Shown in pieces: positions 28,639-38,462 of a DNA stretch of 64,000 nucleotides. Source of the DNA: JACRCT01 sp049841135 (GTDB lineage Bacteria; Myxococcota; Myxococcia; Myxococcales; UBA5297); the NCBI GenBank assembly GCA_049841135.1, contig JASGHK010000004.1, forward strand, positions 2,604,001 through 2,668,000, given 5' to 3'. The stretch's first letter is position 1. Every line of letters starts with the position of its first letter. Both the position numbers and the translations under genes were made by a program. Under the pieces are notes generated by a model, which was not told the DNA's origin, made no database searches, and was given only the letters and a program-made list of their open reading frames with translations.

Positions 28639-28911
28639 CTAGCCTTCGCGCCACTCCGTCAGCTCGACCCGCTCGCCGGGCTTGAAGTGCTGGGCGTCGC
28701 TCGGGTCCTCGAGCAGGAATGCGTGGACGTCGGTGCGCGGCGAGCCGTCGGGGTTCTTGGGCTTGGGGAGGTCGGGACGGCGGGCGCTCAGCGGACAGCC
28801 GGCCAGCCGCGACGCGTCGATGAGGCTGAAGCTCGTCGGCTGAAGCGCGCGGGCGATGACCAGCCCTCGCGGCGCCATCACCAGCTCGACCTGGAATTGG
28901 AGCGCGGCCAT
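28639..28911 (-). CDS. Hypothetical 90-residue protein in the DUF1385 operon
   Basis: A small soluble protein (MAALQFQVELVMAPRGLVI to HFKPGERVELTEWREG), starting 9 bases after the DUF1385 stop and so probably cotranscribed. No motif, leader or membrane segment is seen. In many bacteria the next gene here is prfA, which is absent from this position. Function unknown. Confidence 0.6.
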   Translation of the reverse strand: MAALQFQVELVMAPRGLVIARALQPTSFSLIDASRLAGCPLSARRPDLPKPKNPDGSPRTDVHAFLLEDPSDAQHFKPGERVELTEWREG

Positions 28912-28920
28912 CGCCGTGGG

Positions 28921-30024
28921 TCAGGGGACCGCGATGGCGCCGTCGAAGTCGTGGAACAGCCGGACCCCGTCCTTGGCGTCCTTGCCCTGCTCGCGCGCGA
29001 GAGCGCGGGTGAGCGCCAGCACGGCGATCTCCAGCTGCTCCTTCGAGGGCTCGCGGGTGGTGATCTTCTGCAGCCAGAGGCCGGGGGTGACGAGGAGCGT
29101 GAGGAGCTTCGGGGCGTTCTTGCGGGCGGACAGACGCTGCACCTCATAGCTGATCCCGGCCAGCGGCAGCATCAACGGGAACTTGATGCCGATCATCGCC
29201 AGCTGGTTCAGGAACGCGGTGTCGCTGACCTTGGGGATGAACGGGAAGACCACCGCGAACATCAGGATGGAGAGCACCAGCACGAGCAGGAGGAAGCTGG
29301 TGCCGCAGCGGGGGTGGAGGGTGGTGAACTTCGCGGCGTTGTCCGGGGTGAGCGGCAACTCGCTCTCGTAGGCCCAGATCGCCTTGTGCTCGGCCCCGTG
29401 GTACTCGAACACGCGCCGGATGTCGGGCATGCGCGAGATGAGCGCCAGGTAGGCGACGAAGATCGCCGCCTTGACCACGCCGTCGATGGCGTGGAAGGCG
29501 AAGCTCGAGGTGTCCAGCTCCACGCCGACCGCCTTGCCGATGAGCCAGGTGATGAGGTGCGGAGCGCCGACGAAGAGCGCGAGGCCCAGGAAGAGCGAGA
29601 AGACGAGCGTCGCGCCGAGCGCGGCCTTCTCCTTCGCGCTGGCCACCCGCGGGGTGTTGCTCAGCTCCGGGGCCGCCACGGCGCCGTTGGCCAGAGCCGG
29701 GGTCGCACCACCGCTCGACGCGGGGGCCCCGTCGCTGCCCTCGGGCATCGCCTGCTCGGCCGAGAAGTTGAGCGCCGACAGCCCGTTCCACAGGCTCTCG
29801 ATGAGGACGATGGAGCCGCGCATCAGCGGCCAGCGCAGCGGCTTGATGCCGCCCAGGAGCGTCTCCCACTGCTGCTCGCGCACGACGATCTGCTTGTCCG
29901 GGCGGCGCACGGCGACGACGAAGCTCTTGGGCGAGCGCATCATCACGCCCTCGAGCACCGCCTGACCGCCGATGTAGGGCTTGGCTTGCATCAGCAGCAG
30001 CTGGCTCAGGCTCGGCAGCTTCAT
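28921..30024 (-). CDS. DUF1385 family membrane protein
   Basis: The 367-residue protein begins with the family signature YIGGQAVLEGVMMRSP (residues 17-32), followed by membrane helices (ALGATLVFSLFLGLALFV, TSFLLLVLVLSILMFAVVF). The conserved motif EYHGAEHKAIWAYE and HPRCGTSF contain His/Cys residues suggestive of metal binding or catalysis. DUF1385 proteins are commonly found beside rpmE and prfA; rpmE is indeed next upstream. An Ala/Ser/Gly-rich insertion at about 95-120 is a local oddity. Biochemical role is unknown. Confidence 0.9.
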   Translation of the reverse strand: MKLPSLSQLLLMQAKPYIGGQAVLEGVMMRSPKSFVVAVRRPDKQIVVREQQWETLLGGIKPLRWPLMRGSIVLIESLWNGLSALNFSAEQAMPEGSDGAPASSGGATPALANGAVAAPELSNTPRVASAKEKAALGATLVFSLFLGLALFVGAPHLITWLIGKAVGVELDTSSFAFHAIDGVVKAAIFVAYLALISRMPDIRRVFEYHGAEHKAIWAYESELPLTPDNAAKFTTLHPRCGTSFLLLVLVLSILMFAVVFPFIPKVSDTAFLNQLAMIGIKFPLMLPLAGISYEVQRLSARKNAPKLLTLLVTPGLWLQKITTREPSKEQLEIAVLALTRALAREQGKDAKDGVRLFHDFDGAIAVP

Positions 30025-30105
30025 GCGTTCACACCTCGGAGCACCTTGAGGTAGCCGCGCTCGCCCCGGCGTTCAACGCCGGGCGGGCGAGGCCCCCGAA
30101 AAGGA

Positions 30106-30138
30106 CTGCCCCACCCGCTCGAATCGCGGATGGGGCAG
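30106..30138 (-). terminator. Intrinsic terminator after rpmE
   Basis: CTGCCCCA at 30106-30113 pairs with TGGGGCAG at 30131-30138, with a further inner CCGC/GCGG pairing. On the minus strand the stem is followed by TCCTTTTC. It starts 36 bases after the rpmE stop and would limit read-through into DUF1385. Confidence 0.65.
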
Positions 30139-30173
30139 CCTGAAAGCGTTCGGTCGTTCGCAGCGCGAGCAGC

Positions 30174-30389
30174 CTAGGCCTTGGCGGCCGGCTTCTTCTC
30201 GTAGCGCTTGCGGAACTTCTCGATGCGGCCCTCGGTGTCCATGATCTTCTGCTTGCCCGTGAAGAACGGGTGGCAGTTGGCGCAGATTTCGACCTGGAAG
30301 TCGCCGCGGGTGGAGCGGGTCTCGATCTCGTTGCCGCACGCGCAGCGGATCTTGGCCGGCCGATAGTTGGGGTGGATTCCGTCCTTCAT
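30174..30389 (-). CDS. rpmE: 50S ribosomal protein L31
   Basis: The 71-residue protein starts MKDGIHPNYRPAKIRCACGN and carries the zinc-type L31 motif: C16 and C18 with C36-x2-C39 (ICANCHPFFTGKQKI). It is the zinc-binding (C+) paralogue and can serve as a zinc reserve. A strong promoter lies 80 bases upstream and a terminator just downstream. Confidence 0.97.
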   Translation of the reverse strand: MKDGIHPNYRPAKIRCACGNEIETRSTRGDFQVEICANCHPFFTGKQKIMDTEGRIEKFRKRYEKKPAAKA

Positions 30390-30468
30390 GGCACTCTCCG
30401 TTGGGCCGCCTTACTTCCGCGCCAAGCGCGCGGGAGGACTGGCGGTTTCTCCGTGAAAAAGACTGGGA

Positions 30469-30498
30469 TGTATAGGCGTCGCGCCCCACCTCTGTCAA
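30469..30498 (-). promoter_or_regulatory. Strong sigma-70 promoter for rpmE
   Basis: On the minus strand: TTGACA (30498-30493), an 18-base spacer and TATACA (30474-30469), 80 bases before the rpmE ATG. The -35 box is a perfect match and the -10 is near-perfect. Confidence 0.7.
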
Positions 30499-30612
30499 GG
30501 AGGGGAACCATGCCTGGGGGCCTGGCCGCAGGCTGCCCGCCCACATCCCGGATGCTCACCTTGAGTCCAACCATCTGCAATGTGGGCACAATCCCAAGTC
30601 CGCTGGAGCACG

Positions 30613-31710
30613 ATGGCGACCATCCTGGTGTCTCTCGGGCTGGCCGTCCTGGCCGGCCTTGTCCTGGTCACCCTGCGCTCGGCCCTCCTGTGGCTGTTCA
30701 TCTCCTTCTTCATCGCGGTGGTGCTCAACCCGCCGGTCGAGCGCCTGTCGCGCCGCCTCGGGCACGCCTTGGCCGCCACCGTCGTGGTGGTCGGCGTCCT
30801 GGCAGCCGTCGCGGGGATCGCCGTGGTGGCCGTGCCGCCCTTCCTCCAGCAGGTCTCCGAGCTGGTGACGAGCGCCCCCACGTCCGTCGAGCGGCTGGCG
30901 CAAAGCCCGTCGATCAAGGCCTTCGAGCACCGCTTCGGCCTGGGCGACTCGCTCAACAACTTCCTGCGCGCCCTGCCCGCGCACTTGACCGGCGCAGTCC
31001 AGCCGGTAGTCGCCATCGTGGGCGGCGCGTTCCGGCTCGGCCTGGCGGTGATCAGCATCTTCTTCGTCGTCATCTTCATGCTCTTCTCCGGGCCGCAGAC
31101 GCTGCGCGCCGGCCTGAAGCTGCTGGAGCCGACGGTGCGGTCGAGGGTCGAGACGGCGGGCCGGAAGATTTACTGGGCCACCACGCGCTACGCGCTGGGC
31201 ACCGGCTTTCTGGCGCTGCTGGCCGGAGGGATGGCGACGGCGACGCTGGCCATCGCCGGAGTGCCCTACTACCTGCCGCTCGGAGTGGCGATGGTCTTCC
31301 TGGACCTCATCCCCTTCGCCGGCTTCGTCACCGGCGGGCTGCTCATCACCGTGGTCACCGGCACCACGGTCGGGTGGATCCCGGCCCTCGTCGTGCTGGC
31401 CGTCTTCGTCACCTACCAGGGCATCGAGAGCCACGTGCTCTTGCCCATCGTGCACCGCAAGACCGTGCGGGTCAGCGCCCTGGGCATCGTGGTGGCGCTG
31501 CTCATCGGGCTCGAGCTCGCGGGCATCCTCGGAGTGCTCTTCGCGGTGCCCATCACCGGCGCGCTGCGCATCCTCTTGCGCGAGGTGATGGCGGCGCGCG
31601 AGGAGCACCGGCGAGCGGCGCTCGCGACGGGCGAGCTCCTGGCCGCGCCTCCCGCTGCGCCCTCCGGGAGCCTCGAGCCGACCGATCGTCGGCCGCCGCC
31701 GGTTCACTGA
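30613..31710 (+). CDS. AI-2E family transporter (PerM-like)
   Basis: The 365-residue inner-membrane protein has about eight helices. Family marks are FISFFIAVVLNPPVERL near the N-terminus, PYYLPLGVAMVFLDLIPFAGF, and GIESHVLLPIVHRKTVRVSALGIVVALLIG. Members include TqsA and PerM and are proposed exporters of small molecules or Na+/H+ antiporters. The ATG at 30613 is preferred over 30580 because TGGAG lies 4 bases upstream and the first helix begins at once. It is convergent with the flavodoxin gene, 6 bases apart. Confidence 0.88.
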   Translation: MATILVSLGLAVLAGLVLVTLRSALLWLFISFFIAVVLNPPVERLSRRLGHALAATVVVVGVLAAVAGIAVVAVPPFLQQVSELVTSAPTSVERLAQSPSIKAFEHRFGLGDSLNNFLRALPAHLTGAVQPVVAIVGGAFRLGLAVISIFFVVIFMLFSGPQTLRAGLKLLEPTVRSRVETAGRKIYWATTRYALGTGFLALLAGGMATATLAIAGVPYYLPLGVAMVFLDLIPFAGFVTGGLLITVVTGTTVGWIPALVVLAVFVTYQGIESHVLLPIVHRKTVRVSALGIVVALLIGLELAGILGVLFAVPITGALRILLREVMAAREEHRRAALATGELLAAPPAAPSGSLEPTDRRPPPVH

Positions 31711-31716
31711 CGGACC

Positions 31717-32232
31717 TCAGGCCTTGGCCGCCTCCAGCATCTGCAGCGCGAACGCCCGCGCTGCCTGAAGCTCGCCTTCGTCCGGGTGGCCCAGCGACTC
31801 CGGGCGGGTGCTGGCGAAGTGCTGGAGCATCGGGTTGTCGCTGCGGGCCATGCCCTCCGCCATCTCCGCGGACAGCTCGCCGCGGCAGTGGAACAGGCCC
31901 AGGACGTTGGCCCCCTGGGCCAGGCGGCGGCAGCGGCCGAGGATGCGGTCGAGGAAGCTCATCGCCTGGGGCGCCCCCGCCGACGGCATGGCGTGCGTGA
32001 GGAAGAGCGCAACCTTCGTCCCCGCGACCCGGCTCTCGAGGAACTCCCGGGCCGGCTCCGCCGGACCGAACTCCCAGATCGGGAAGCCCAGGAAGACGAG
32101 GTCGTAGCCCGACAGAGCGCCCACCTCCTCCAGCGGCGAGAGTGCCTTCTCGCAGGTGAGCGCCTGGAAGAGCGCCTCGGCGACCTTCCGGGTGTTTCCT
32201 GTCTTGGACACGTAGCAGACGAGCGCCTTCAT
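31717..32232 (-). CDS. Flavodoxin-like protein
   Basis: The 171-residue protein starts MKALVCYVSKTGNTRKVAEAL, whose SKTGNT loop is the FMN phosphate-binding site of flavodoxins. GYDLVFLGFPIWEFGPAEP matches the isoalloxazine-contacting region and VALFLTHAMPS the following strand. It carries electrons between redox enzymes in the cytoplasm, or acts as an NAD(P)H-dependent reductase subunit. It diverges from the acyl-CoA ligase across 126 bases. Its partner is unknown. Confidence 0.85.
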   Translation of the reverse strand: MKALVCYVSKTGNTRKVAEALFQALTCEKALSPLEEVGALSGYDLVFLGFPIWEFGPAEPAREFLESRVAGTKVALFLTHAMPSAGAPQAMSFLDRILGRCRRLAQGANVLGLFHCRGELSAEMAEGMARSDNPMLQHFASTRPESLGHPDEGELQAARAFALQMLEAAKA

Positions 32233-32358
32233 TCCTGGGGACCTTTCCGTAGGACGCCGGATGCTAGCCCGGACCGGACACGACGTCCGCTTGCGCCCAT
32301 GTGCAGCCCGTGAAAGGGTGCGCCGCTCGCACGCGCAGGCTCGTACACCGGAGAGACC

Positions 32359-34090
32359 ATGGAGCGACGCTGGGTGAAGCAGTACGAAGCACACGTCCCC
32401 GCCTCGCTCGAGGTCCCGGAGAAGCTCCTGCCCGCATGCCTGGACGACAACGCGCGCGGTCCGTTCGCGGACCGCGCCGCGACGATCTTCTTCGGCTCCA
32501 AGCTCAGCTACCGCGAGCTCAACGCCGCGGTGGACCGCTTCGCCGCCGGGCTGCAGCGCATCGGCGTCGCCAAGGGCGACCGGGTGGCCATCTTCCTGCC
32601 CAACTGCCCCCAATACGTCATCGCCTTCTACGGAACCCTACGCGCCGGCTGCATCGCCGTGCCCTGCAACCCGCTCTACGTCGCGCGCGAGATCGAGCAC
32701 CAGCTCTCGGACTCCGGCGCGCGGGTCCTGGTGTGCCTGTCCGGCTTCTACGCGCGGGTGCGCGAGGTCCGGGCGCACCTGCCGGCGCTCGAGCACGTGC
32801 TGGTCGCGAACATCAAGGAGCACTTCCCCTTCGCGCTGCGCCTGGCCTTCACGCTCTTCAAGGAGGAGAAGGAAGGCCACCGGGTCGACCTGTCGCAGGA
32901 GCCGGCCGGGACCGTGCGCTTCCCGGACTTCCTGGAGCAGGCGCCGGCGACGCCCGAGCCCACCGCCATCTCCTCGAGCGACACCGCCTGCCTGCTCTAC
33001 ACCGGCGGGACGACCGGGGTGCCCAAGGGCGCGGAGCTGTCGCACCGCAACCTGTTCGTCAACGCCTACCAGTGCCACGTCTGGTTCAACACCCGCCTGG
33101 GCAACGAGGTGGTCCCCTGCGCCCTGCCGTTCAGCCACGGCTACGGCATGACCACCTGCCTCAACTACGGAATCTTCGCCGCCTCGACGCTCTTGCTCAT
33201 CCCCAACCCGCGCGAGCTCAAGCACGTGCTCGAGATGATGAGCCGGCACCGGGCCACCTTCCTCCCGGGCGTGCCGACGCTGTTCGTGGCCCTGGCCGAT
33301 TTCAAGGACGTCGGGCGCTACGACCTGCGCTCGGTCCGCGCCTGCATCAGCGGCGGCGCCTCGCTCAGCCGCGCCGCCAAGGAGCGCTTCGAGGCGCTCA
33401 CCGGCGGCAAGGTGGTCGAAGGCTACGGCTTGTCGGAGGCCTCGCCGGTCACGCATGCCAACCCGGTCTATTCGAACACCCGCGTCGGCGCCATCGGCGT
33501 GCCGTGGCCGGGCGTCGACTGCCGCGTGACCGCCATCGACGACTTCGGCACCGAGGTCGCCCAGGGCGAGGTCGGCGAGCTGTGGGTGCGCGGGCCGCAG
33601 GTGATGAAGGGCTACTGGAACAGCCCCGCGGAGACGGCCGAGGTCCTCACGCCCGACGGCTGGCTGCGCACGGGCGACCTGTGCAGCGTCGACGCGGACG
33701 GCTTCTTCGTCCTGGCCTCGCGCAAGAAGGACCTGATCATCGCCGGCGGCTACAAGAATCTATCCGCAGGAGGTCGAGGAGGTGCTCGAGCAGCACCCGA
33801 AGGTCCGCGAGGCGGCGGCGATGGGCGTCCCCCACCCCTATCGCGGCGAGACCGTGAAGGCCTTCATCGTGCCCAAGGCGGGCGAAAGGCCGACCGAGCA
33901 GGAGCTCCTCGACTTCTGCCACCAGAGGCTCGCGCGCTACAAGGTGCCCACCGCCTTCGAGTTCCGGACCGAGCTGCCGAAGACCGCGCTGGGAAAGGTC
34001 CTGCGCCGCGAGCTGCGCGAGGAGATTGCCGCCGTGCCGCCTCCGCCGCTGCCCGCGCCTCCGCCGCCGGCCTCCCCGCCTCTGGCCTGA
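32359..34090 (+). CDS. fadD: Long-chain acyl-CoA synthetase (AMP-forming), one frameshift
   Basis: The repaired 576-residue enzyme activates fatty acids to acyl-CoA through an acyl-adenylate. Motifs: P-loop LYTGGTTGVPKGAELSH (about 214-230), VEGYGLSEASPVTH, DGWLRTGDL and the hinge-distal YRGETVKAFIV to LPKTALGKVLRREL with the catalytic Lys. A shift at AAGAATC (33754-33760) interrupts the usual GGYKIYPQEVEEVLEQ; removing one A restores it. An Ala/Pro tail ends the protein. A GGAGAG ribosome-binding site precedes the ATG. The gene symbol is by function; other ANL family roles are possible. Confidence 0.88.
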
Positions 34091-34101
34091 CGAGCGCCGC
34101 C

Positions 34102-35598
34102 TCAGTCGTCCTGCTTCTGCGGCGCTTCCTGCGTCGCTTCTCTCAACACCTCGTTCAGCGCCTTGCCGGCCTCGCCGCCCAGCTTCTCGAAGTCGGGCAG
34201 CCCGGCATCGGCGCCTCGGAGCCTCTGCAGCTCGGGGCCTAGCTTCCGGAAATCTTCGAGCTTGAGGGTCCCGGCGTCGCCGGCCAGCTGGAGCTCGACC
34301 CGCACCGTCCCCTCGCCGTCCGCGCCGACGTGCTTGGAGATGTTCACGTGGCTGACGCCGGTCTCGCGCTCGAAGCTCCGGCCGCAGTCACGGCAGGCCT
34401 GGCAAGTGCGCACGCCGAGGAAGAGGACGAAGGCCCAGAAGGCGTAGCGAACGAGCCGGCTGCGCTTCTTCGGCGGCTGCGCTGCCGCGGCGGGAGCTGT
34501 GGCCGCGGAGGCAGGCGCCGCCGCAGGTGCCGGTGCCGTGGGCGCCGGTGGTGCGGCCGGGGCCGGCGTGGCGACCCCGGGCCTGGCCGGCGTCGTCGAG
34601 GCGAAGGCCTCACCCGCCGGCGCCTGGAGCTGCGACGGCCTCGAGGGTCGGGGAGTGCGCGGGAGGGTCGGCGCGAAGCCGGGAAGCGAGTCGGGGCTGG
34701 TGCGGACGATGCCTGGCGAAAGGCTCGGCGCCCCGCCGGCACTGCCGAACGCCTCGGCCACCAGGGCCCGCGCCTGCTGCGCATCGGCTGGACGGTCGGC
34801 GACGGCCTTGGAGAGCAGCTTGTCGATGGCCGCCACGACCGGGACCGGTAGCCCGGGCCGCAGCTGGGCGAGCGGCGGGTGCGGCTCGGTGAGGACCTTG
34901 GCCAAAACCTCGTTGTAGCTGTCGCCGTGGAAGACCGGCGCCCCCGCCAGCGCCTCGTAGAGCACGGTGCCGACGGCGTAGAGGTCGCTCGCGGGGCCCA
35001 CGTCCTTGGCGCCGCGGGCCTGCTCGGGCGACATGTACGCGGGGGTGCCCATGACCACGCCGGTGCGCGTCAGCGACACCTGGCCCTGCTCGCGGAACTT
35101 GGAGACGCCGAAGTCCAGGACCTTGACCGCGCGGACCGGCTGCTCGACCAGGAAGACGTTGTCGGGCTTCAGGTCCCGGTGGATGACGCCCTTGGCGTGC
35201 GCGGCGGCGACCGCGGCGAGCATCTCCTCGGCGATCCACCCGACGGCCTCGACCTCCAGCGGGCCGGTTCGGCGCAGGCGGCTGCCCAGGCTCTCGCCCT
35301 GCAGGTACTCCATCACCAGGAAGGCGCCGCCCTCGGGCGTGGTGCCGAAGTCGATGACGTCGGCGATGTTCGGGTGGCCGATGGCGGCTGCGGCGCGGGC
35401 CTCGGTCTTGAACCGCCGCAGCGCCTCGTCGTCCTTGGCGATCTCCGGGAGCAGGACCTTGATCGCCACCTTCTTGCCGATGTCGACGTTCTCGGCGAGG
35501 TAGACCGCGCCCATGCCGCCCTGGCCCAGGAGCGCGTCCAGGCGGTACTTCGAGCCGATCATCGAACCGATGGGCAGTGGGGGCGCAGGAGCGTTCAA
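34102..35598 (-). CDS. Membrane Ser/Thr protein kinase
   Basis: The 498-residue protein has a complete Hanks kinase domain (about 19-280): GQGGMGAVYL, catalytic Lys in VAIKVLL, HRDLKPDNV, DFGVSKF and TPAYMSPEQA. A Pro/Ala linker (290-375) leads to a membrane helix (RLVRYAFWAFVLFLGVRTC) followed by a Cys cluster (TCQACRDC). The extracytoplasmic C-terminal domain (about 420-498) matches no sensor I know. Translation probably starts at TTG 35598; ATG at 35562 (MIGSKYRL) is the alternative. It ends 11 bases from the convergent acyl-CoA ligase. Confidence 0.9.
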   Translation of the reverse strand: MNAPAPPLPIGSMIGSKYRLDALLGQGGMGAVYLAENVDIGKKVAIKVLLPEIAKDDEALRRFKTEARAAAAIGHPNIADVIDFGTTPEGGAFLVMEYLQGESLGSRLRRTGPLEVEAVGWIAEEMLAAVAAAHAKGVIHRDLKPDNVFLVEQPVRAVKVLDFGVSKFREQGQVSLTRTGVVMGTPAYMSPEQARGAKDVGPASDLYAVGTVLYEALAGAPVFHGDSYNEVLAKVLTEPHPPLAQLRPGLPVPVVAAIDKLLSKAVADRPADAQQARALVAEAFGSAGGAPSLSPGIVRTSPDSLPGFAPTLPRTPRPSRPSQLQAPAGEAFASTTPARPGVATPAPAAPPAPTAPAPAAAPASAATAPAAAAQPPKKRSRLVRYAFWAFVLFLGVRTCQACRDCGRSFERETGVSHVNISKHVGADGEGTVRVELQLAGDAGTLKLEDFRKLGPELQRLRGADAGLPDFEKLGGEAGKALNEVLREATQEAPQKQDD

Positions 35599-35729
35599 GG
35601 GAGCAGCCGGTCTCGGTGGTGAGTGCCTGTCGAATCCGTGGCGAGCTTACCCCTTCCCACCCGACCGTCCCACGGTTCTCACGTCCTCTACGAAACAGTA
35701 AGCTCCCGATTTCCTCGCAGGAGGCCTCG

Positions 35730-37743
35730 ATGACTGCCGAGCTCGCCGGGCGCGCCAAGGAGCTGCGCGAACAGATCCGCTTCCACGACCACCGCTACTA
35801 CGTCCTCGACAACCCGCTCGTCAGCGACGCCGAGTACGACCGCCTGCTGCGCGAGCTGGAGAAGATCGAAGCCGAGCACCCGGAAGCTCAAGGCGCCGGA
35901 CTCGCCCACCCAGCGCGTCGGCGGTGCGCCCAGCGAGAAGTTCGCCAAGGTCGAGCACAAGGTGCCCCTGCTCTCCCTGGGCAAGGCGATGAGCGAGGAG
36001 GAGTTCGTCGCCTTCGACGAGCGCGTGCGCAAAGCGCTGGGCGTCGACACGGTCGTCTACGTCTGCGAGCCCAAGCTCGACGGCCTGTCCATCTCGCTGC
36101 GCTACGAGAACGGGGCGCTCGTCCGCGGGGCCACCCGCGGCGACGGCGCCATCGGCGAGGACGTGACAAGCAACGTGCGCACCATCCGCACCGTCCCGCT
36201 GGGACTGACCGTGGGCGCCGGGAACACGCCGCCGCAGGTGCTGGAGGCGCGCGGCGAGGTGATCCTCGCCAAGAAGGACTTCGCCGAGCTGAACAAGCGC
36301 CAGGAGAACGCGGGCGAGCCCACCTTCGCCAACCCGCGCAACGCCGCCGCCGGCTCGTTGCGCCAGCTGGACCCGAGGATCACCGCCAACCGCCCGCTCT
36401 CGACCTACATCTACGAGGTCGGCGAGTGCTCGACGAAGTTCAAGACGCACACCGAGAAGATCGCCGCGCTGCGCGAGCTGGGGCTGCGCACCCCGCCCAG
36501 CTTCCGGGCCGAGGGCGCCAAGGCGGTCAAGGCCATCTACCAGGAGATGCTCGAGAAGCGGCACGACCAGCCCTTCGAGCAGGACGGCATGGTCATCAAG
36601 GTCGACGACCTCGACCAGCGCGAGCGGCTGGGCCAGGTCTCGCGCAGCCCGCGCTGGGCGGTGGCCTGGAAGTTCCCGGCCGAGGAGGAGGAGACCGTCG
36701 TCGAGAACATCGACGTGCAGGTCGGGCGCACCGGGAAGATCACCCCGGTCGCGCGGCTCAAGCCGGTGTTCGTCGGCGGCGCCACCGTCTCCAACGTCAC
36801 CCTGCACAACGAGGACGAGCTCAGGCGCAAGGACGTGAAGATCGGCGACCACGCCTTCATCCGCCGCGCGGGCGACGTCATCCCCGAGCTGGTGATGGTC
36901 ATCAAGGAGAAGCGCACCGGCGCCGAGAAGGACTTCGTCTTCCCGGAGAAGTGCCCGGTGTGCGGCGCGGCGGTCGTGCGGCCCGACGGCGAGGCCGACC
37001 ACCGCTGCACCAACTTCGCCTGGGACTGCCCTGCGCAGCTGGCCGGCGGCCTCGCGCTCTTCTCGGCGCGCACCGCCATGGACATCCAGGGACTGGGCGA
37101 CGAGCTGATCATCTCGCTGCTCGAGTCCGGGCTGGTCAAGGACGTCGCCGACCTCTACGCGCTCACCCAGGAGAAGCTGCTCACCCTGCCGCGCATCGGC
37201 GAAAAGACCGCGCAGAACCTGCTCAAGCAGATCGAGAAGAGCAAGAAGACCAGCCAGCGGCGCTTCCTCTACGCGCTGGGCATCCGCCACGTGGGCGAGG
37301 CGACCGCCAAGGCGCTGGCCCAGGCGTTCCCGGACGTGAAGGCGCTCTACGAGGCCCCGGCGGAGAAGTTCCAGTCCATCAAGGACGTGGGACCCAAGGT
37401 GGCGGCGTCCATCCACGCCTTCTTCCAGCAGGAGAAGAACCGTGCGGTCATCGACCGGATGCTCGCCGCCGGAGTCGCCCCGGAGCCGGAGAAGGCCCCG
37501 GAGGCCGGCGGCCTCTTCAGTGGCAAGACCGTGGTCCTGACCGGCGGCCTGTCCTCCATGAGCCGCGACGACGCCAAGGCGGAGATCGAGCGGCGCGGCG
37601 GCAAGGTGTCCGGCAGCGTCTCGAAGAAGACCGACCTGGTGGTCGCCGGCGAAGACGCCGGCAGCAAGCTCGCCAAAGCCAAGGAGCTGGGCATCAAGGT
37701 CGTCGACGAAGCAGAGTTCCTGAAGTTGATCGGTCGGGGGTAG
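35730..37743 (+). CDS. ligA: NAD-dependent DNA ligase LigA, one frameshift
   Basis: The repaired 670-residue protein has the normal length and all domains. Ia domain HDHRYYVLDNPLVSDAEYD, adenylation domain with the catalytic lysine in CEPKLDGLSISLRYE, OB fold, Cys4 zinc finger (CPVC with CTNFAWDC), HhH repeats (LPRIGEKTAQNLL) and C-terminal BRCT (FSGKTVVLTGGL). One extra base in GAAGCTC (35883-35889) breaks the frame after EAEHPE; correction gives LKAPDSPTQRVGG. Because LigA is essential in nearly all bacteria, a real frameshift here is unlikely. A GGAGG ribosome-binding site precedes the ATG. Confidence 0.95.
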
Positions 37744-37822
37744 CGACAGGCTTCCCTGCCTTCCGGTAGTGGCAACAGGCATCCGGGTGGCGGCAGGCCT
37801 CCGGGCCTGCCGGGAGGATCCG

Positions 37823-38101
37823 ATGGCGATGATCCGCGTGCACCTGCTCATCTCGGGTGAAGTCCAGGGCGTCTGCTACCGGGCGACTACCCGCGAGGAA
37901 GCCGAGCGGCTCGGGCTCAAGGGCTGGGTCCGCAACCTGGACAGTGGACAGGTAGAAGCCGAAGTTGAGGGCCCTGAGGACCTGGTGGACGAGCTGATCC
38001 GCTGGTGTCGCCGGGGTCCGCCTGCTGCCGAGGTGACCGATGTGGAGGTCACTCGCAGGGAGTTCACCGGCGAGTTCCGCGGGTTCGGGATCCTTCGCTG
38101 A
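37823..38101 (+). CDS. acyP: Acylphosphatase
   Basis: The 92-residue enzyme hydrolyses carboxyl phosphates such as acetyl phosphate. The active-site loop SGEVQGVCYR (the family's GxVQGVxxR with its phosphate-binding Arg) and LKGWVRNLDSGQVEAEVEG, with the catalytic Asn in WVRN, are intact. A GGGAGGAT ribosome-binding site lies just upstream of the ATG. It follows ligA by 79 bases on the same strand. Confidence 0.93.
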   Translation: MAMIRVHLLISGEVQGVCYRATTREEAERLGLKGWVRNLDSGQVEAEVEGPEDLVDELIRWCRRGPPAAEVTDVEVTRREFTGEFRGFGILR

Positions 38102-38182
38102 GCGTGACATCGACTCCGAGGTGGTTGTCGGCGTGAGCGAGACCTATCGAGTCCTTACTTCGACGAGCTGAGAGCCTCAGCC

Positions 38183-38299
38183 GCTGAGGGCTCAGCTGCC
38201 CCGCCGTCGGGCTGAGGGGCTCGAAGGCTGAGGGCTCAGCCCTGGAGGGGCTCAGCTGAATCGCCGTCGGGATGATCGCCCCAGGGCTGAGGGCTCTGC
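38183..38299 (+). repeat. Imperfect intergenic repeat array
   Basis: The palindrome-like 14-mer GCTGAGGGCTCAGC occurs identically at 38183-38196 and 38227-38240, and with one mismatch at 38286-38299. CGCCGTCGGG recurs at 38202-38211 and 38262-38271, 60 bases apart. The array fills the gap between acyP and aspA (38102-38462), otherwise without a gene. It is too short and irregular for CRISPR; a REP-like element is possible. An AT-rich TATATAA follows at 38344-38350. Confidence 0.65.
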
Positions 38300-38423
38300 C
38301 TTGGCAGAATCGACTTCTCGGCGGCGCCAGCGACTCCGTTTCCTATATAAAGAGGATTGCGAGAACCGCGCCAAAGCGGTCCCCGCAATCGCTTGTTTTC
38401 AGGACGCTTTTCCGACTCCCAAG

Positions 38424-38439
38424 TGTGACATCGCTCACG
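38424..38439 (+). promoter_or_regulatory. Crp/Fnr-type operator upstream of aspA
   Basis: TGTGA-N6-TCACG (38424-38439) matches the Crp half-sites at 9 of 10 positions. It lies 23 bases before the aspA ATG, so it would overlap or follow the start point. Whether it activates or represses cannot be told. Confidence 0.45.
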
Positions 38440-38462
38440 CTTTTCAGCCCCGAGGCACACCT

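Noticed and set aside
38183..38299. CRISPR array
   Set aside because: Only three short units with unequal spacing, internal palindromes and no cas genes.
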